A stretch of DNA of 64,000 nt from Methanobacterium sp. (GTDB lineage: Archaea > Methanobacteriota > Methanobacteria > Methanobacteriales > Methanobacteriaceae): NCBI RefSeq assembly GCF_016217785.1, contig NZ_JACRGA010000008.1, positions 1 through 64,000 on the forward strand, given 5' to 3'. The notes below the pieces were generated by a model, which saw only the letters and a list, made by a program, of their open reading frames with translations, did no database searches and was not told where the DNA came from. The translations under genes and the position numbers were made by a program. Shown here in pieces: positions 48,493 to 62,609 of the stretch. Every line of letters begins with the position of its first letter. Positions within the stretch are counted from its first letter, which is position 1.

Positions 48493-49389
48493 TTACCTTC
48501 TACGGAAACGTTCCGGAGTGGTAGTTCGGGGTATGTTCCGGTAGAATTCACCAGCAGTGTCGATTATCTCAATGGATATATCCCCAATACGTTCAAAGGC
48601 TTTAACAACCCGGGATAGTGCGAGGTAATAGTTGGATCGGTCTTTGTCCATAACATCATCTTCTGCCATCTGGGTGGCAATGTTGTTTAAGGCTTTCTTC
48701 TGCAGTTCATGGATCCTTTCCTCATAATCCATAACCTTATCCTTAAGCTCCAGACGTTCATCTAAAAAGGCCTCCATGGACTGGTTCACCATTTTCCGTG
48801 CAGTGTTATACATGGATTTTAAGGTTTCCATCATCTCTTCATCAATAGGGTCTGACTCTTGCAGGGCAAAGTTAGCAATATGACAGGTATGGTCAGCAAT
48901 ACGCTCCAAGTCATATCCAACTTCTCCCAGAACCATGGTTTTGCTGAACTCTGAGTAGGGATTAATGGATATAACAGTTTCCACAGATGAACGTATTTTT
49001 TCATGCATGTTGTTGGAGATATAATCCAGTTTCAGGGCTTCATCAGCCATTACAGCATCATACTGGGACAAAGCTTCGAATGACATGTCGAACTGACGGC
49101 AGATATGTTTGGCCATGTCCCGGAGCATGTCCTTTATCAGGAAAGTTCCGGCGTGCTCCCGGGAAGTTTTTTCCTCATCAAACATTTCTGAAAATTCATC
49201 GAACTTCTTAAGATCAAGAATGTACGCCCTTCGAACCACCCCTTCCTTGATAAGAGGTTGTAGTAGTTTAGTTACGTATCTTCTGGTTAATCCCAGCTTA
49301 TCTGCTATTTCATCCTGAGTAGCAGGGTTATCATATAGGATAACTTCCAAAACTGCCTTAAGAGTGCTGTTTTTTGCTCTGTTAGTCAT
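48493..49389 (-). CDS. PhoU protein with N-terminal winged helix
   Basis: 298 residues. N-terminal winged helix (about 1-65: EVILYDNPATQDEIADKLGLTRRYVTKLLQPLIKEGVVRRAYI) fused to PhoU bundles (about 75-290: GYDLERIADHTCHIANFALQ and RVVKAFERIGDISIEIIDTA). This fusion is typical of archaeal phosphate regulators and couples phosphate sensing to DNA binding. It is the natural candidate to bind the operator in front of pstS. Confidence 0.88.
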   Translation of the reverse strand: MTNRAKNSTLKAVLEVILYDNPATQDEIADKLGLTRRYVTKLLQPLIKEGVVRRAYILDLKKFDEFSEMFDEEKTSREHAGTFLIKDMLRDMAKHICRQFDMSFEALSQYDAVMADEALKLDYISNNMHEKIRSSVETVISINPYSEFSKTMVLGEVGYDLERIADHTCHIANFALQESDPIDEEMMETLKSMYNTARKMVNQSMEAFLDERLELKDKVMDYEERIHELQKKALNNIATQMAEDDVMDKDRSNYYLALSRVVKAFERIGDISIEIIDTAGEFYRNIPRTTTPERFRRR

Positions 49390-49431
49390 TTTATCATTGC
49401 CTGATATCGCCGATTGTATAAAGATAGGTTA

Positions 49432-50061
49432 TCATTCCTTATTCGGTTCATTTTCCTCATTTTTACTTTGATCTTCTTTACGTATAATTGTCACTGAATC
49501 CTGGATTATGGATACTATCACATATAAAAGCACGGCGACAAGTACTATGGAAATCAGTTCACTGAATTGATGGAATATGGGTGAATACAAGGCAACAATT
49601 GGCGAGTTATAATCCACAAATCCAGCCATCAGTTTCACCACTCCCACACCCAGTACTGCTAAACCGTAAATTGGAGGTATACGGTCTGGTTCAAGGAGTG
49701 GATAAATCCCCATAATTATTAGACCAACACCAATAGTTCTGAAAAGGTTCCAGTCAGTGGCTGTTTGAATGGATTGGAATATCTCACGAGGACCAAGGTA
49801 AAATGAAGATAGTAGGTATATTATTTCTATAGCCAGGATAATGATTAATGGAAATACATAAACAATGCTACGTTCCACCCTTTGAGTATTCAAAGTATTT
49901 GCATTTTTTATGGGCTCATGGAAAAAGTGGGTTATCAATTGATAGAGCATTGATCCCATTACCGCACCAATTATTGTTCCAGTTACTCCCAGTTGAGATG
50001 TGGTGTAAGCCACAATCCCGGAGATAACTCCAGCCATCAGTATATCTAAAGTTTTTGACAT
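49432..50061 (-). CDS. Six-helix membrane protein, unknown function
   Basis: 209 residues, about six hydrophobic helices (for example IIGAVMGSMLYQLI, IVYVFPLIIILAIEIIYLL and LISIVLVAVLLYVIVSII) and a charged C-terminal tail. TTGGGAT precedes the ATG. It lies 42 bases upstream of the HTH-PhoU gene on the same strand and may be co-transcribed with it. Family not recognised. Confidence 0.7.
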   Translation of the reverse strand: MSKTLDILMAGVISGIVAYTTSQLGVTGTIIGAVMGSMLYQLITHFFHEPIKNANTLNTQRVERSIVYVFPLIIILAIEIIYLLSSFYLGPREIFQSIQTATDWNLFRTIGVGLIIMGIYPLLEPDRIPPIYGLAVLGVGVVKLMAGFVDYNSPIVALYSPIFHQFSELISIVLVAVLLYVIVSIIQDSVTIIRKEDQSKNEENEPNKE

Positions 50062-50237
50062 TCTATCCCAAACTTAATTTCATCTAAACAATACATTTCA
50101 TCTAAACTATAATCTATTCAATAATATCTCGTTTTACTCTAAAAATAATTTGTATTAATAATTTATCAAATTTCAGTAAAATTCAATATTCTCTTAATAT
50201 CCTACATCACAAATTAGCCGAATCAATTTTTTTTATA

Positions 50238-51044
50238 TCACACTTTATGTATGGAGTTATGAGTATAAGAATGAATCACAAAGGATTCATCCCTCACCTC
50301 CACCGAATAATGGGCTATCTGTCTTTTACTTCCAGTTTCAGTCTTCACCAAATTAACAAACACTTCACCATCATTAATTTGCAGTTCATTATAGCTGGAA
50401 CATATGTTTCCACGCAACCGTTTGGTGGTAGGAGTCCCAGAGTTTAACACCACCATATTATTAAGCATCCACACATTGGGGACGTGCTTATGACCATTTA
50501 ACACAAAATCAACACCGTTCTCCGTTAAAACGTGCATTAAATCGCCGGAGTCGAGTAATATGTTTCTTTCTCTCCCAGTTTGAGGTATGGGTATGATGTG
50601 GTGGTGGAAAGTGATAACTTTAGCCCGGTCCTCGGGTATTTTGGCCAGTTCAGATTTTAACCAGTCCAACTGATCATGTCCAATCTGACCGTGGCTAACA
50701 TCAGCTTCAGAGGAATCAAGTCCAATGATGGTGAAATTGGAGCTTTTATCTGTATGGACAAATTTTCGTTCGCTGATCATGTTTTCAAAATGAACCAGTC
50801 CCACATTACGGGCATCATGGTTTCCAGGAATTATGTGGGTTTTGGTAATGGATTTTAATTCATCAACGAATTCCAGGGCCTGTTCATATTCATGAGCATA
50901 ACCACTGGCAGTGAGATCCCCTGCAAATATTAAAAGATCTGGATTGCCATCCTCCAACTGAGCCAGGAGGTTGGATTTAAGTCCATCAGAGAATGTACTG
51001 TCACCAAAATGCACATCCGATATTTGAATTACTTTTTTCCCCAT
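50238..51044 (-). CDS. Calcineurin-like metallophosphoesterase
   Basis: 268 residues from the ATG at 51044 (MGKKVIQISDVHFG). Metal motifs in order: DVHFGD, FAGDLTASGY, IPGNHDARN, TFHHHIIP and LNGHKHVP. Resembles cyclic-nucleotide phosphodiesterases of the CpdA type. Close paralogue of the next gene (tandem duplication). Substrate unknown. Confidence 0.9.
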   Translation of the reverse strand: MGKKVIQISDVHFGDSTFSDGLKSNLLAQLEDGNPDLLIFAGDLTASGYAHEYEQALEFVDELKSITKTHIIPGNHDARNVGLVHFENMISERKFVHTDKSSNFTIIGLDSSEADVSHGQIGHDQLDWLKSELAKIPEDRAKVITFHHHIIPIPQTGRERNILLDSGDLMHVLTENGVDFVLNGHKHVPNVWMLNNMVVLNSGTPTTKRLRGNICSSYNELQINDGEVFVNLVKTETGSKRQIAHYSVEVRDESFVIHSYTHNSIHKV

Positions 51045-51184
51045 TAAGAACACCATGGATATTTAAAATTGAATATTTTAAATAAAAATTTAACACAACC
51101 GGACCTTTCATACTTAAATTTAATCTTGCAGTTAAATTTAAACCTTGAGTTAAATTTTTTTAATTCATTCACGTCTAGAAATGT

Positions 51185-51991
<807 letters not shown>

Positions 51992-52186
51992 CTAATCACC
52001 AAATATACACTTCAAATGAGTTACATATCATGGAGCAATATATTATCAACATTAATTTCAATAAATTTGGTTTCATTGCACTGAATATATAGTTTACTGA
52101 ATATTCCACTGATAATATTACCAATAAACATTGTTAGAAACGTTGCTCCCTATTTAGAGAATTAAAATAATTTAAAAATAAAATTG

Positions 52187-52264
<78 letters not shown>

Positions 52265-52355
52265 GATATTTATAGTTATACTGTTTTAGTATTTAAACTC
52301 TTTTTTGTTATTTAAACTTTGTTTAAATTTGAACCATTAATGATAGAAATTGTGA

Positions 52356-52747
<392 letters not shown>

Positions 52748-52924
52748 ATGAAAATTTCAGAGGAACAATGTGGATATTGCGGAGCATGCATAGCAGTTTG
52801 TCCCCAGAATGTTCTGGAACTATCGGGGATGAAGATCATCACCCATTCTGGGTGTGAAAATTGCATGTTATGTAGGGTGGTTTGTCCAGTGGGGGCCATT
52901 AACAATGGAAAAAATGAGGTATGA
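52748..52924 (+). CDS. Small 2[4Fe-4S] ferredoxin
   Basis: 58 residues, ATG after GAGGATT. Cluster motifs CGYCGACIAVCPQNV and CENCMLCRVVCPVGA. Its end overlaps the reductase start by 20 bases, so the two are translationally coupled; it is likely to be the electron donor for lipid double-bond reduction. Too short for many gene callers. Confidence 0.9.
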   Translation: MKISEEQCGYCGACIAVCPQNVLELSGMKIITHSGCENCMLCRVVCPVGAINNGKNEV

Positions 52925-54062
52925 TGTGGTTGTAGTAGGGGGGCGTGTTGGAGGATCTACTGCCTCGTTATTTGCATCTAAAAATGGTTTAGATGTGTTA
53001 ATGGTTGAAAAAAATCAGGAAATAGGGACTCCAGTGCAGTGTGCCGAGGCCACCAGCTCCAGCACCTTCAAAACCTTGGAAATGAAACCATCCCCCAAGT
53101 ACGTCTGTACGGAAATTAAAGGAGCCGATGTATACTCCCCCGACGGTAACCATGGACACCTGGAAGGAGGATATGCAGAAGGGTTTATTTTAGAGAGAAA
53201 AGTATTTGATAAACAGCTTGCCATAGAATCAGCCAAAGCAGGGACTGATATTATGGTAAAAACCACGGTAAAAAATCTCATACACAAAAATGGGAAGATT
53301 TACGGAGTGGTTGCAGAGCATATGGGCCATGCCATTGAAATTGAAGCAGAACTGGTTATTGCTGCCGATGGAATAGAATCTCAGGTAGCCAAGATGGCTG
53401 GACTTAATACCCATCAGACCCCCAAGAGTCTTTGTTCTTGTGCACAGTACGAGATGGTGGGTGTGGAATGTGATCCCAATTATCTTCAATTTTACTTCGG
53501 CGAGAAGATAGCTCCTGGTGGATACGTGTGGATCTTCCCCAAGGGGGATAACATCGCCAATGTGGGTGTGGGGGTAAGGAGTGATACTGGAACTGCCTAC
53601 AGTTTCCTTAAAAAATTCACAGCTAACCTGAATGCAACACCAGTTGAACTTAACATGGGTGGAGTTCCAGTTTACGGACCTGTGGACAAAACCTATGCTG
53701 ATGGTTTGATGGTGGTGGGTGATGCTGCTGGACAGGTGGAACCATTCACCGGCGGCGGGATCCATGTTACTGCACACTGCGCCCGTATTGCAGGTGAAGT
53801 GGCAGCAGAGGCCATTGAAAAGGGAAACACTTCTGGAAATTTTTTGAAAAAATACGAAAAACTCTGGAAAAAAGAAGTTGGTCAAGATCTGAAACAATCT
53901 CTTAAGTATCGTAAAATAATGGATCGGTTGAGTGATGAAGAGATGAATATCCTGGCTAAATTCCTTAAAGAACAGGACCTGGAATCAATCTCTAAAATGT
54001 CCGTGCTGGGTTTTGTGCGTGACTACCCCCAATTTTTAAAACTTTTAAAGGAGATACTATAG
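52905..54062 (+). CDS. Geranylgeranyl reductase-family flavoprotein
   Basis: 385 residues from the ATG at 52905 (a GTG or ATG further upstream lies inside the ferredoxin gene). FAD-binding VVVVGGRVGGSTASLFASKNG, mid motif GYVWIFPKGDNIANVGVG (the PxxYxWxFP-type block) and DGLMVVGDAAGQVEPFTGGGIH. Reduces geranylgeranyl chains to phytanyl in archaeal lipids, FAD-dependent, with ferredoxin as donor. The N-terminal CAEA motif (TPVQCAEATSSS) is typical of archaeal members. Confidence 0.92.
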   Translation: MEKMRYDVVVVGGRVGGSTASLFASKNGLDVLMVEKNQEIGTPVQCAEATSSSTFKTLEMKPSPKYVCTEIKGADVYSPDGNHGHLEGGYAEGFILERKVFDKQLAIESAKAGTDIMVKTTVKNLIHKNGKIYGVVAEHMGHAIEIEAELVIAADGIESQVAKMAGLNTHQTPKSLCSCAQYEMVGVECDPNYLQFYFGEKIAPGGYVWIFPKGDNIANVGVGVRSDTGTAYSFLKKFTANLNATPVELNMGGVPVYGPVDKTYADGLMVVGDAAGQVEPFTGGGIHVTAHCARIAGEVAAEAIEKGNTSGNFLKKYEKLWKKEVGQDLKQSLKYRKIMDRLSDEEMNILAKFLKEQDLESISKMSVLGFVRDYPQFLKLLKEIL

Positions 54063-54139
54063 GTAACTTAGCATAATTATAACTTCCACCACAGCCAATA
54101 GAATTATGATGATATCATTCCCAGTTCCAGGAGATTATT

Positions 54140-55489
54140 ATGGATTCTGATGTAAATGTTGACCATCTAGAAGAAGAAAGAAATGTGGATGGTTTGATAA
54201 TAGCCCTTAAAGATCAGAACTATCTCACCCGGAAAGAAGCAGCCCGTGCTTTGAAAAGAGTGGGGGATGAAAGGGCAGTGGACGCCCTTATTGAAGCATT
54301 GCGTTACAAAAGCTGGCATTCTGAGTATATTATCCTAAGTGCGGTTAGAGAGAATTCAGCTGAAGCCCTGGGAAAAATAGGGGACACTAAGGCTATTCCA
54401 GCCTTGATTCATTCTATGGAAGATGATCCTGATGAGGAGGTTAGGTTAAAAGCAGCATGGGCTCTGGGAGAGATGGGTGATGAAGAAGCGGTGGATGCAT
54501 TAATCGCTGCCCTGGAAGATAATAATTGGAGTGTGCGAAGAACCGCTGCCAATGCCCTGGGAATGATTGGTGATCATCGTGCTGTGCCTTATCTTATCAA
54601 AACCCTGGAAGATAAGGACTGGCATGTGCGTAAATATGCAGCAGTGTCTTTAGGAAAAATGAGGGATAAAAAGGCCATTCCCGTTCTCCTGGAAGCAATG
54701 GATGATGAGGATGCAGATGTGCGGTGGAAGGCCATGCTGGCACTGGGAAAACTTGGTGAAAGTGCAGTGCCTCCCCTGATAAAAACTCTTAAAGACAAAA
54801 ACTGGAGAATGAGAGCCAAATCAGCCGAAGTTTTGGGTAAAATAGGTGGTGAAGATGCCCTTCATGCACTGATTAATCTTCTTTTAGGTAGAACCCGGGA
54901 TAAAAACCGCCATGTTAGGGGTAAAACTGCCGAAGCCCTGGGTAGAATTGGAGATGAACAGGGACTTGAAGCCCTAAAAAGCGTTCAAAAAGATGAATAT
55001 AAATACGTGAGAGACAAAGCAGACATATCCATCCAAAAAATCCTCAAACCACATAAAGAAGTTCGTATTTTGAATTATGATAATGGAGAGGTGTCTTTAG
55101 ATTATTCTGAACATTGGGAGATGGTCAGCACCTCTGATGCAAAGAAGGTGCTCAGGGGTTTGTATGCCAATAACTCCATAACTTTATCCCTTAACCGGAA
55201 CACCGATGTAGCTGAAATATCATCACAGGAGTTTGCAGAAATGCTTAAAGATGTGTTCCGGATTCAGGGTAGTGAAGTAGTAGATGAAAGGGATTTTGAA
55301 AAGTATGGGATGGAAGTCTACGAGATTTATGGGGAAAACCATGATGTGACACCCACTAGCATCCTAATTGTATCTTTTAAAAAGAATAATTTACTGTACT
55401 ATTTATGGTTTGTGGGAGATCCAGTTGCTTTCCAGGAAGCCAGTACCGACATAGAAATTATGGTGGATAGTTTCTATATTTACGGATAA
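54140..55489 (+). CDS. HEAT-repeat (PBS lyase-like) protein with C-terminal domain
   Basis: 449 residues. Residues about 10-305 contain eight to nine HEAT/PBS-lyase repeats of the form AAWALGEMGDEEAVDALIAALEDNNWSVRR. The last 140 residues (from VRILNYDNGEVSLDYSEHWEM) form a separate alpha/beta domain like a lipoprotein/PsbP-type stress domain. Likely a protein-interaction scaffold. ATG follows GGAGATT. Function unknown. Confidence 0.8.
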   Translation: MDSDVNVDHLEEERNVDGLIIALKDQNYLTRKEAARALKRVGDERAVDALIEALRYKSWHSEYIILSAVRENSAEALGKIGDTKAIPALIHSMEDDPDEEVRLKAAWALGEMGDEEAVDALIAALEDNNWSVRRTAANALGMIGDHRAVPYLIKTLEDKDWHVRKYAAVSLGKMRDKKAIPVLLEAMDDEDADVRWKAMLALGKLGESAVPPLIKTLKDKNWRMRAKSAEVLGKIGGEDALHALINLLLGRTRDKNRHVRGKTAEALGRIGDEQGLEALKSVQKDEYKYVRDKADISIQKILKPHKEVRILNYDNGEVSLDYSEHWEMVSTSDAKKVLRGLYANNSITLSLNRNTDVAEISSQEFAEMLKDVFRIQGSEVVDERDFEKYGMEVYEIYGENHDVTPTSILIVSFKKNNLLYYLWFVGDPVAFQEASTDIEIMVDSFYIYG

Positions 55490-55710
55490 ACCATAATAAA
55501 GAAAATACATTTAAAAAAAGATTTTTTAAAGAAATATTTCGGGACTTTTTTAGAATTACTTTTTTTTAGAATTATATTAATTGTAAGGACTAATTGTAGT
55601 AATTACTTTTACAGGTTTTATCAAAGAAAATAGAAACTTATGAAGAAAATAGATTATTAACGAATACAAAGAAAATAAACATAACTCAAAATCATTGCCA
55701 TTGGATATCT

Positions 55711-56310
55711 ATGAAAAATGAAGATCTAACTAATTCTAACCCGGAAAAGATTCTGGTGTCAATTTATCCTGCAGATGATCTATTTTTTGCAGTGGGAGTT
55801 TCTCCCAAAACTGGAAAGATTGTAAGAATCTTTTTACCACTCCCCAGTAAGGAAAAACTTTATGAACAGATTTCCAATGAATTTACGCACTTTGAATTAA
55901 CAGAAAAATATCAACCACTGGTAAAAAAGATAATCAAAATTTATAAAGGCCAGAAAATCGAATTTGAATTGGATATGCTGGATTTATCAACTAAAAAATC
56001 AAATGACAATTGGGGGCCAGTTCCCAACAACTTTTATCTTAACACGCTGAAGTTGGTTTTTAAAATTCCCCGGGGAGAAGTTAAAACATATAAAGAAGTT
56101 GCAGAGTCCATGGAAAGTCGGGCATGGAGGGCTGTGGGAAGTGCAATGGCTAAAAATCCGTTTCCACTGGTTATACCCTGCCACAGAGTGGTTAGATCTG
56201 ATCTGAATCTAGGTAACTATGGTGGGGGCGTGGAAATGAAAAGAGAATTGTTAGAAAAAGAAGGGGTAAAGATAGAAGGTCTTCGTGTGAAAAGATCCTC
56301 ATCTTCCTAA
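55711..56310 (+). CDS. ogt: Methylated-DNA-[protein]-cysteine S-methyltransferase
   Basis: 199 residues. N-terminal RNase-H-like domain (about 1-110) and the C-terminal winged helix with the active site VIPCHRVVRSD (Cys near residue 153), the helix-turn-helix GEVKTYKEVAESMESRAWRAVGSAMAKNP and NYGGGVEMKRELLEKEGV. Repairs O6-alkylguanine. ATG has a weak GGATAT site. Monocistronic. Confidence 0.92.
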   Translation: MKNEDLTNSNPEKILVSIYPADDLFFAVGVSPKTGKIVRIFLPLPSKEKLYEQISNEFTHFELTEKYQPLVKKIIKIYKGQKIEFELDMLDLSTKKSNDNWGPVPNNFYLNTLKLVFKIPRGEVKTYKEVAESMESRAWRAVGSAMAKNPFPLVIPCHRVVRSDLNLGNYGGGVEMKRELLEKEGVKIEGLRVKRSSSS

Positions 56311-56339
56311 AATTTACCAATCTCCAGAACAGATATTTT

Positions 56340-56460
56340 TATACTATTTTTATATGAAAATAGACATAGAAGGCTTGAAAATAAAAGGAAAAACTTGAAA
56401 ATAAAGTGGAAGTTTTGAAAATAAAAGTTGATGCTAGAAAATATAAAAGTGGAAGCTCAA
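56340..56460. repeat. Imperfect gaaaataaaagtggaag repeats
   Basis: Five or so copies of (tt)gaaaataaaag with variable fill between the convergent ogt and ferredoxin genes. Confidence 0.55.
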
Positions 56461-56485
56461 GTCATCTGACTTAAACTCATCCACC

Positions 56486-56956
56486 CTAAAGTTTATCCTG
56501 GTAGGCTTTCATGGCTTCGTTAAGCACTTCTGTGTATGAAAGGTCTTTTTTGAGTTCTTCCAGATCTTCCACCGAGAATATCTTCAGAACGTTATCTTTA
56601 CAAGCCTCTACACAGGCAGGTAATATCTGATCTTCTGCATCCAGACAAAGAGTACACTTCTGCACTGTCTTTTTCTCATCATCTATAACCAGCATACCTA
56701 CTGGACAGGCTATCATGCACAAACGGCACATGATACAGGATTCCTCGTCCACCATTAAAGTTCCATCCTCTTCCCGGATGGCACCGGTGGGACATATTCT
56801 GGCACATGGAGCTTTATCAGGGTGACATTGCAGACAGAATACTGGTACGGTACTGGTTTTTTTGGTTCTGGCCACGCCATGAGTTTTCTTACATGCATTG
56901 ATGCAGTCCTGGCATTCACTGCAGCGTCGAGGATCGATTACCATCAGGGTCTTCAT
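56486..56956 (-). CDS. Polyferredoxin of the cdh operon
   Basis: 156 residues from the ATG at 56956 (GAGATGAT before it). Four cluster motifs in the CooF/PorE style: CSECQDCINACKKTHG, CLQCHPDKAPCARICP, CIMCRLCMIACP and CTLCLDAEDQILPACVEAC. It is the last gene of the cdh block and is the likely electron carrier for the CODH reaction. Confidence 0.88.
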   Translation of the reverse strand: MKTLMVIDPRRCSECQDCINACKKTHGVARTKKTSTVPVFCLQCHPDKAPCARICPTGAIREEDGTLMVDEESCIMCRLCMIACPVGMLVIDDEKKTVQKCTLCLDAEDQILPACVEACKDNVLKIFSVEDLEELKKDLSYTEVLNEAMKAYQDKL

Positions 56957-57051
56957 GTTATCATCTCTTCCTATTTCACTCAAATTTTAGGATTGAAGTA
57001 GAAATCTTAAGATAAAATATGTTATATCTTAAGATTCATTATTACTTACAC

Positions 57052-58443
57052 CTAGGCTTTCTCTTTAAGTTTATCCAAGAAATCTGGTACGCCTGATGAG
57101 TCTCGTGGACCAACCAATACTTCCCATCCACTTTCATCCTCAATTTCCCCACTCACCGGGGCTGATAACCCTGGTATAATGAGTGTGCGTGTGTCAACTT
57201 TATCTTCAATCCCTGTTTCCTTTATAAGATCAGCTACGGCTTCTGCGTTAAGCTGACCACCTGCCAGGGAAACGTCCACAGCACGGCCCTCAGTATCCAG
57301 TACCAGGAGGTAAGCGTTGGTTTTGCCTTTAATATCTCCTTCAACTGTGTAGAAGGTGAGGGCAAAATTGGTGGTCATGAGCACTGGTGAGTCTTTGTCC
57401 AGATCACCAAATTCGTAAAGCCCAGCATCCACAGCCTGAGGTTTCCTTGGGTCTGTGTATATACCCTGTCTCAGGGTGAGGACTGGTATTAATTCCCATA
57501 TGTTGGTTCCGTGGAATATAAGCATGTCTGCATATTTATTCATGAGAGTGGCGGCGATGGTTGCCTCACGAATACCCCCCTGTATTTCATCCTTCTCATA
57601 TAACCATGTGAGGGCAGGTATTCCAAGTATTGGGAAGCGGAAGTCTTCATCTCGTTCTTCCACTGCCAGTCGGCGGATCATAACAAAGTTATCCAGACTG
57701 TCTCCAATTCCTTCCTCCACAAAGGTTCCAGGATCCAGTACTATGTCCTCTATTCCAGTTTCCCGGAGCGCTCTGCTCATCTGTTTCATTTTCTCCAGGT
57801 CGTTGGGGGAGAATATGGTTATAGGGCAGTTGTATTCCAGTGCCAGTGCTGCCATTTCTTCAAGGTTGGCTTCATTAACCGCATAGATCAGTGGTCTTTC
57901 ATCCCCTACTTTCTCCAGGGCTGCTTTCATAGCCACAGGGTCAAATGAGCATAATACCAGGGGCAATTTAGCTGTTTTTAGTTTTAAAGCAGCTTCTGCG
58001 AATTTTGCAGCATCTCCTGATGCGTTTCTAAGAGCTATGGCGTCAAGGGTGAGCATTTCACCGATCCTTTCGAACTCGGTTTCTTCTATTACTTTAATCC
58101 TCTCAGCGAATTCTGAATCACTCAGGTTATCGGACACATCAATAACCAGGGATGTGGGGTTGTAGTAGGTTAGCTCGTAACGGTATAAAACTTCATCTCC
58201 ACCTATAGTGGTGGTTTTATCACCGGTTCCTATGGTTATCTCTCGGACTGCTGGTGCCAGTAAGGCTTCCAGTTTGGCGAATCCTTCAGAGGATATTTCA
58301 GTACATAGTTCCAGTTGGGCTTCTTTTTCTGAGAGTTTGGTGGCGAAGGCCATGCAGGAGGCCTCTCCACAGGCGGCTTCATCACAGTCTTCACAGTTAG
58401 TCTGGGGAAGCAGTCGGTATATATCCATTGCAGTGACTTGCAT
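57052..58443 (-). CDS. cdhE: CODH/ACS complex corrinoid protein large subunit (gamma)
   Basis: 463 residues from the ATG at 58443, 8 bases after GGAGG; ATG 58449 sits too close to that site. N-terminal [4Fe-4S] domain with LLPQTNCEDCDEAACGEASCMAFA, then a TIM barrel and a C-terminal cobamide-binding domain. With CdhD it carries the methyl group from methyl-H4MPT to the ACS active site. Confidence 0.95.
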   Translation of the reverse strand: MQVTAMDIYRLLPQTNCEDCDEAACGEASCMAFATKLSEKEAQLELCTEISSEGFAKLEALLAPAVREITIGTGDKTTTIGGDEVLYRYELTYYNPTSLVIDVSDNLSDSEFAERIKVIEETEFERIGEMLTLDAIALRNASGDAAKFAEAALKLKTAKLPLVLCSFDPVAMKAALEKVGDERPLIYAVNEANLEEMAALALEYNCPITIFSPNDLEKMKQMSRALRETGIEDIVLDPGTFVEEGIGDSLDNFVMIRRLAVEERDEDFRFPILGIPALTWLYEKDEIQGGIREATIAATLMNKYADMLIFHGTNIWELIPVLTLRQGIYTDPRKPQAVDAGLYEFGDLDKDSPVLMTTNFALTFYTVEGDIKGKTNAYLLVLDTEGRAVDVSLAGGQLNAEAVADLIKETGIEDKVDTRTLIIPGLSAPVSGEIEDESGWEVLVGPRDSSGVPDFLDKLKEKA

Positions 58444-58455
58444 ACTCATAACCTC

Positions 58456-59627
<1,172 letters not shown>

Positions 59628-59631
59628 GCCC

Positions 59632-60387
<756 letters not shown>

Positions 60388-60515
60388 GTTATATGCTCCG
60401 CTTTTAATGTTCTAATTGGTTTTTGTATTTTCTAAGATTATTGTATTCTTAAATTAGTTATTTCATGGATATGCCCGGTTTAACTCGAAAGCTATGATAT
60501 TCGTCAATTTAGGAG

Positions 60516-61947
<1,432 letters not shown>

Positions 61948-62003
61948 CAATCCACCTTTTTTATCTCATACTAACCAAATCAGTTAATTAATCCATTAGC
62001 GAC

Positions 62004-62014
62004 TTATATATACT
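62004..62014 (-). promoter_or_regulatory. Internal promoter candidate before cdhC
   Basis: Minus-strand agtatatataag lies about 75 bases upstream of the cdhC ATG, within the 159-bp gap after cdhB. It would let cdhC and the genes after it be transcribed separately. Confidence 0.4.
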
Positions 62015-62090
62015 ATTTTCGAGGTTTTTTGAATTGACATTTTTCTTATATAACCATGCTTTCCATTTTTCCATTCCACTGAATTTAATA

Positions 62091-62609
<519 letters not shown>

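Noticed and set aside
53229..53897. 222-aa minus-strand frame inside the geranylgeranyl reductase gene
   Set aside because: Antisense shadow of a conserved flavoprotein; no family pattern.
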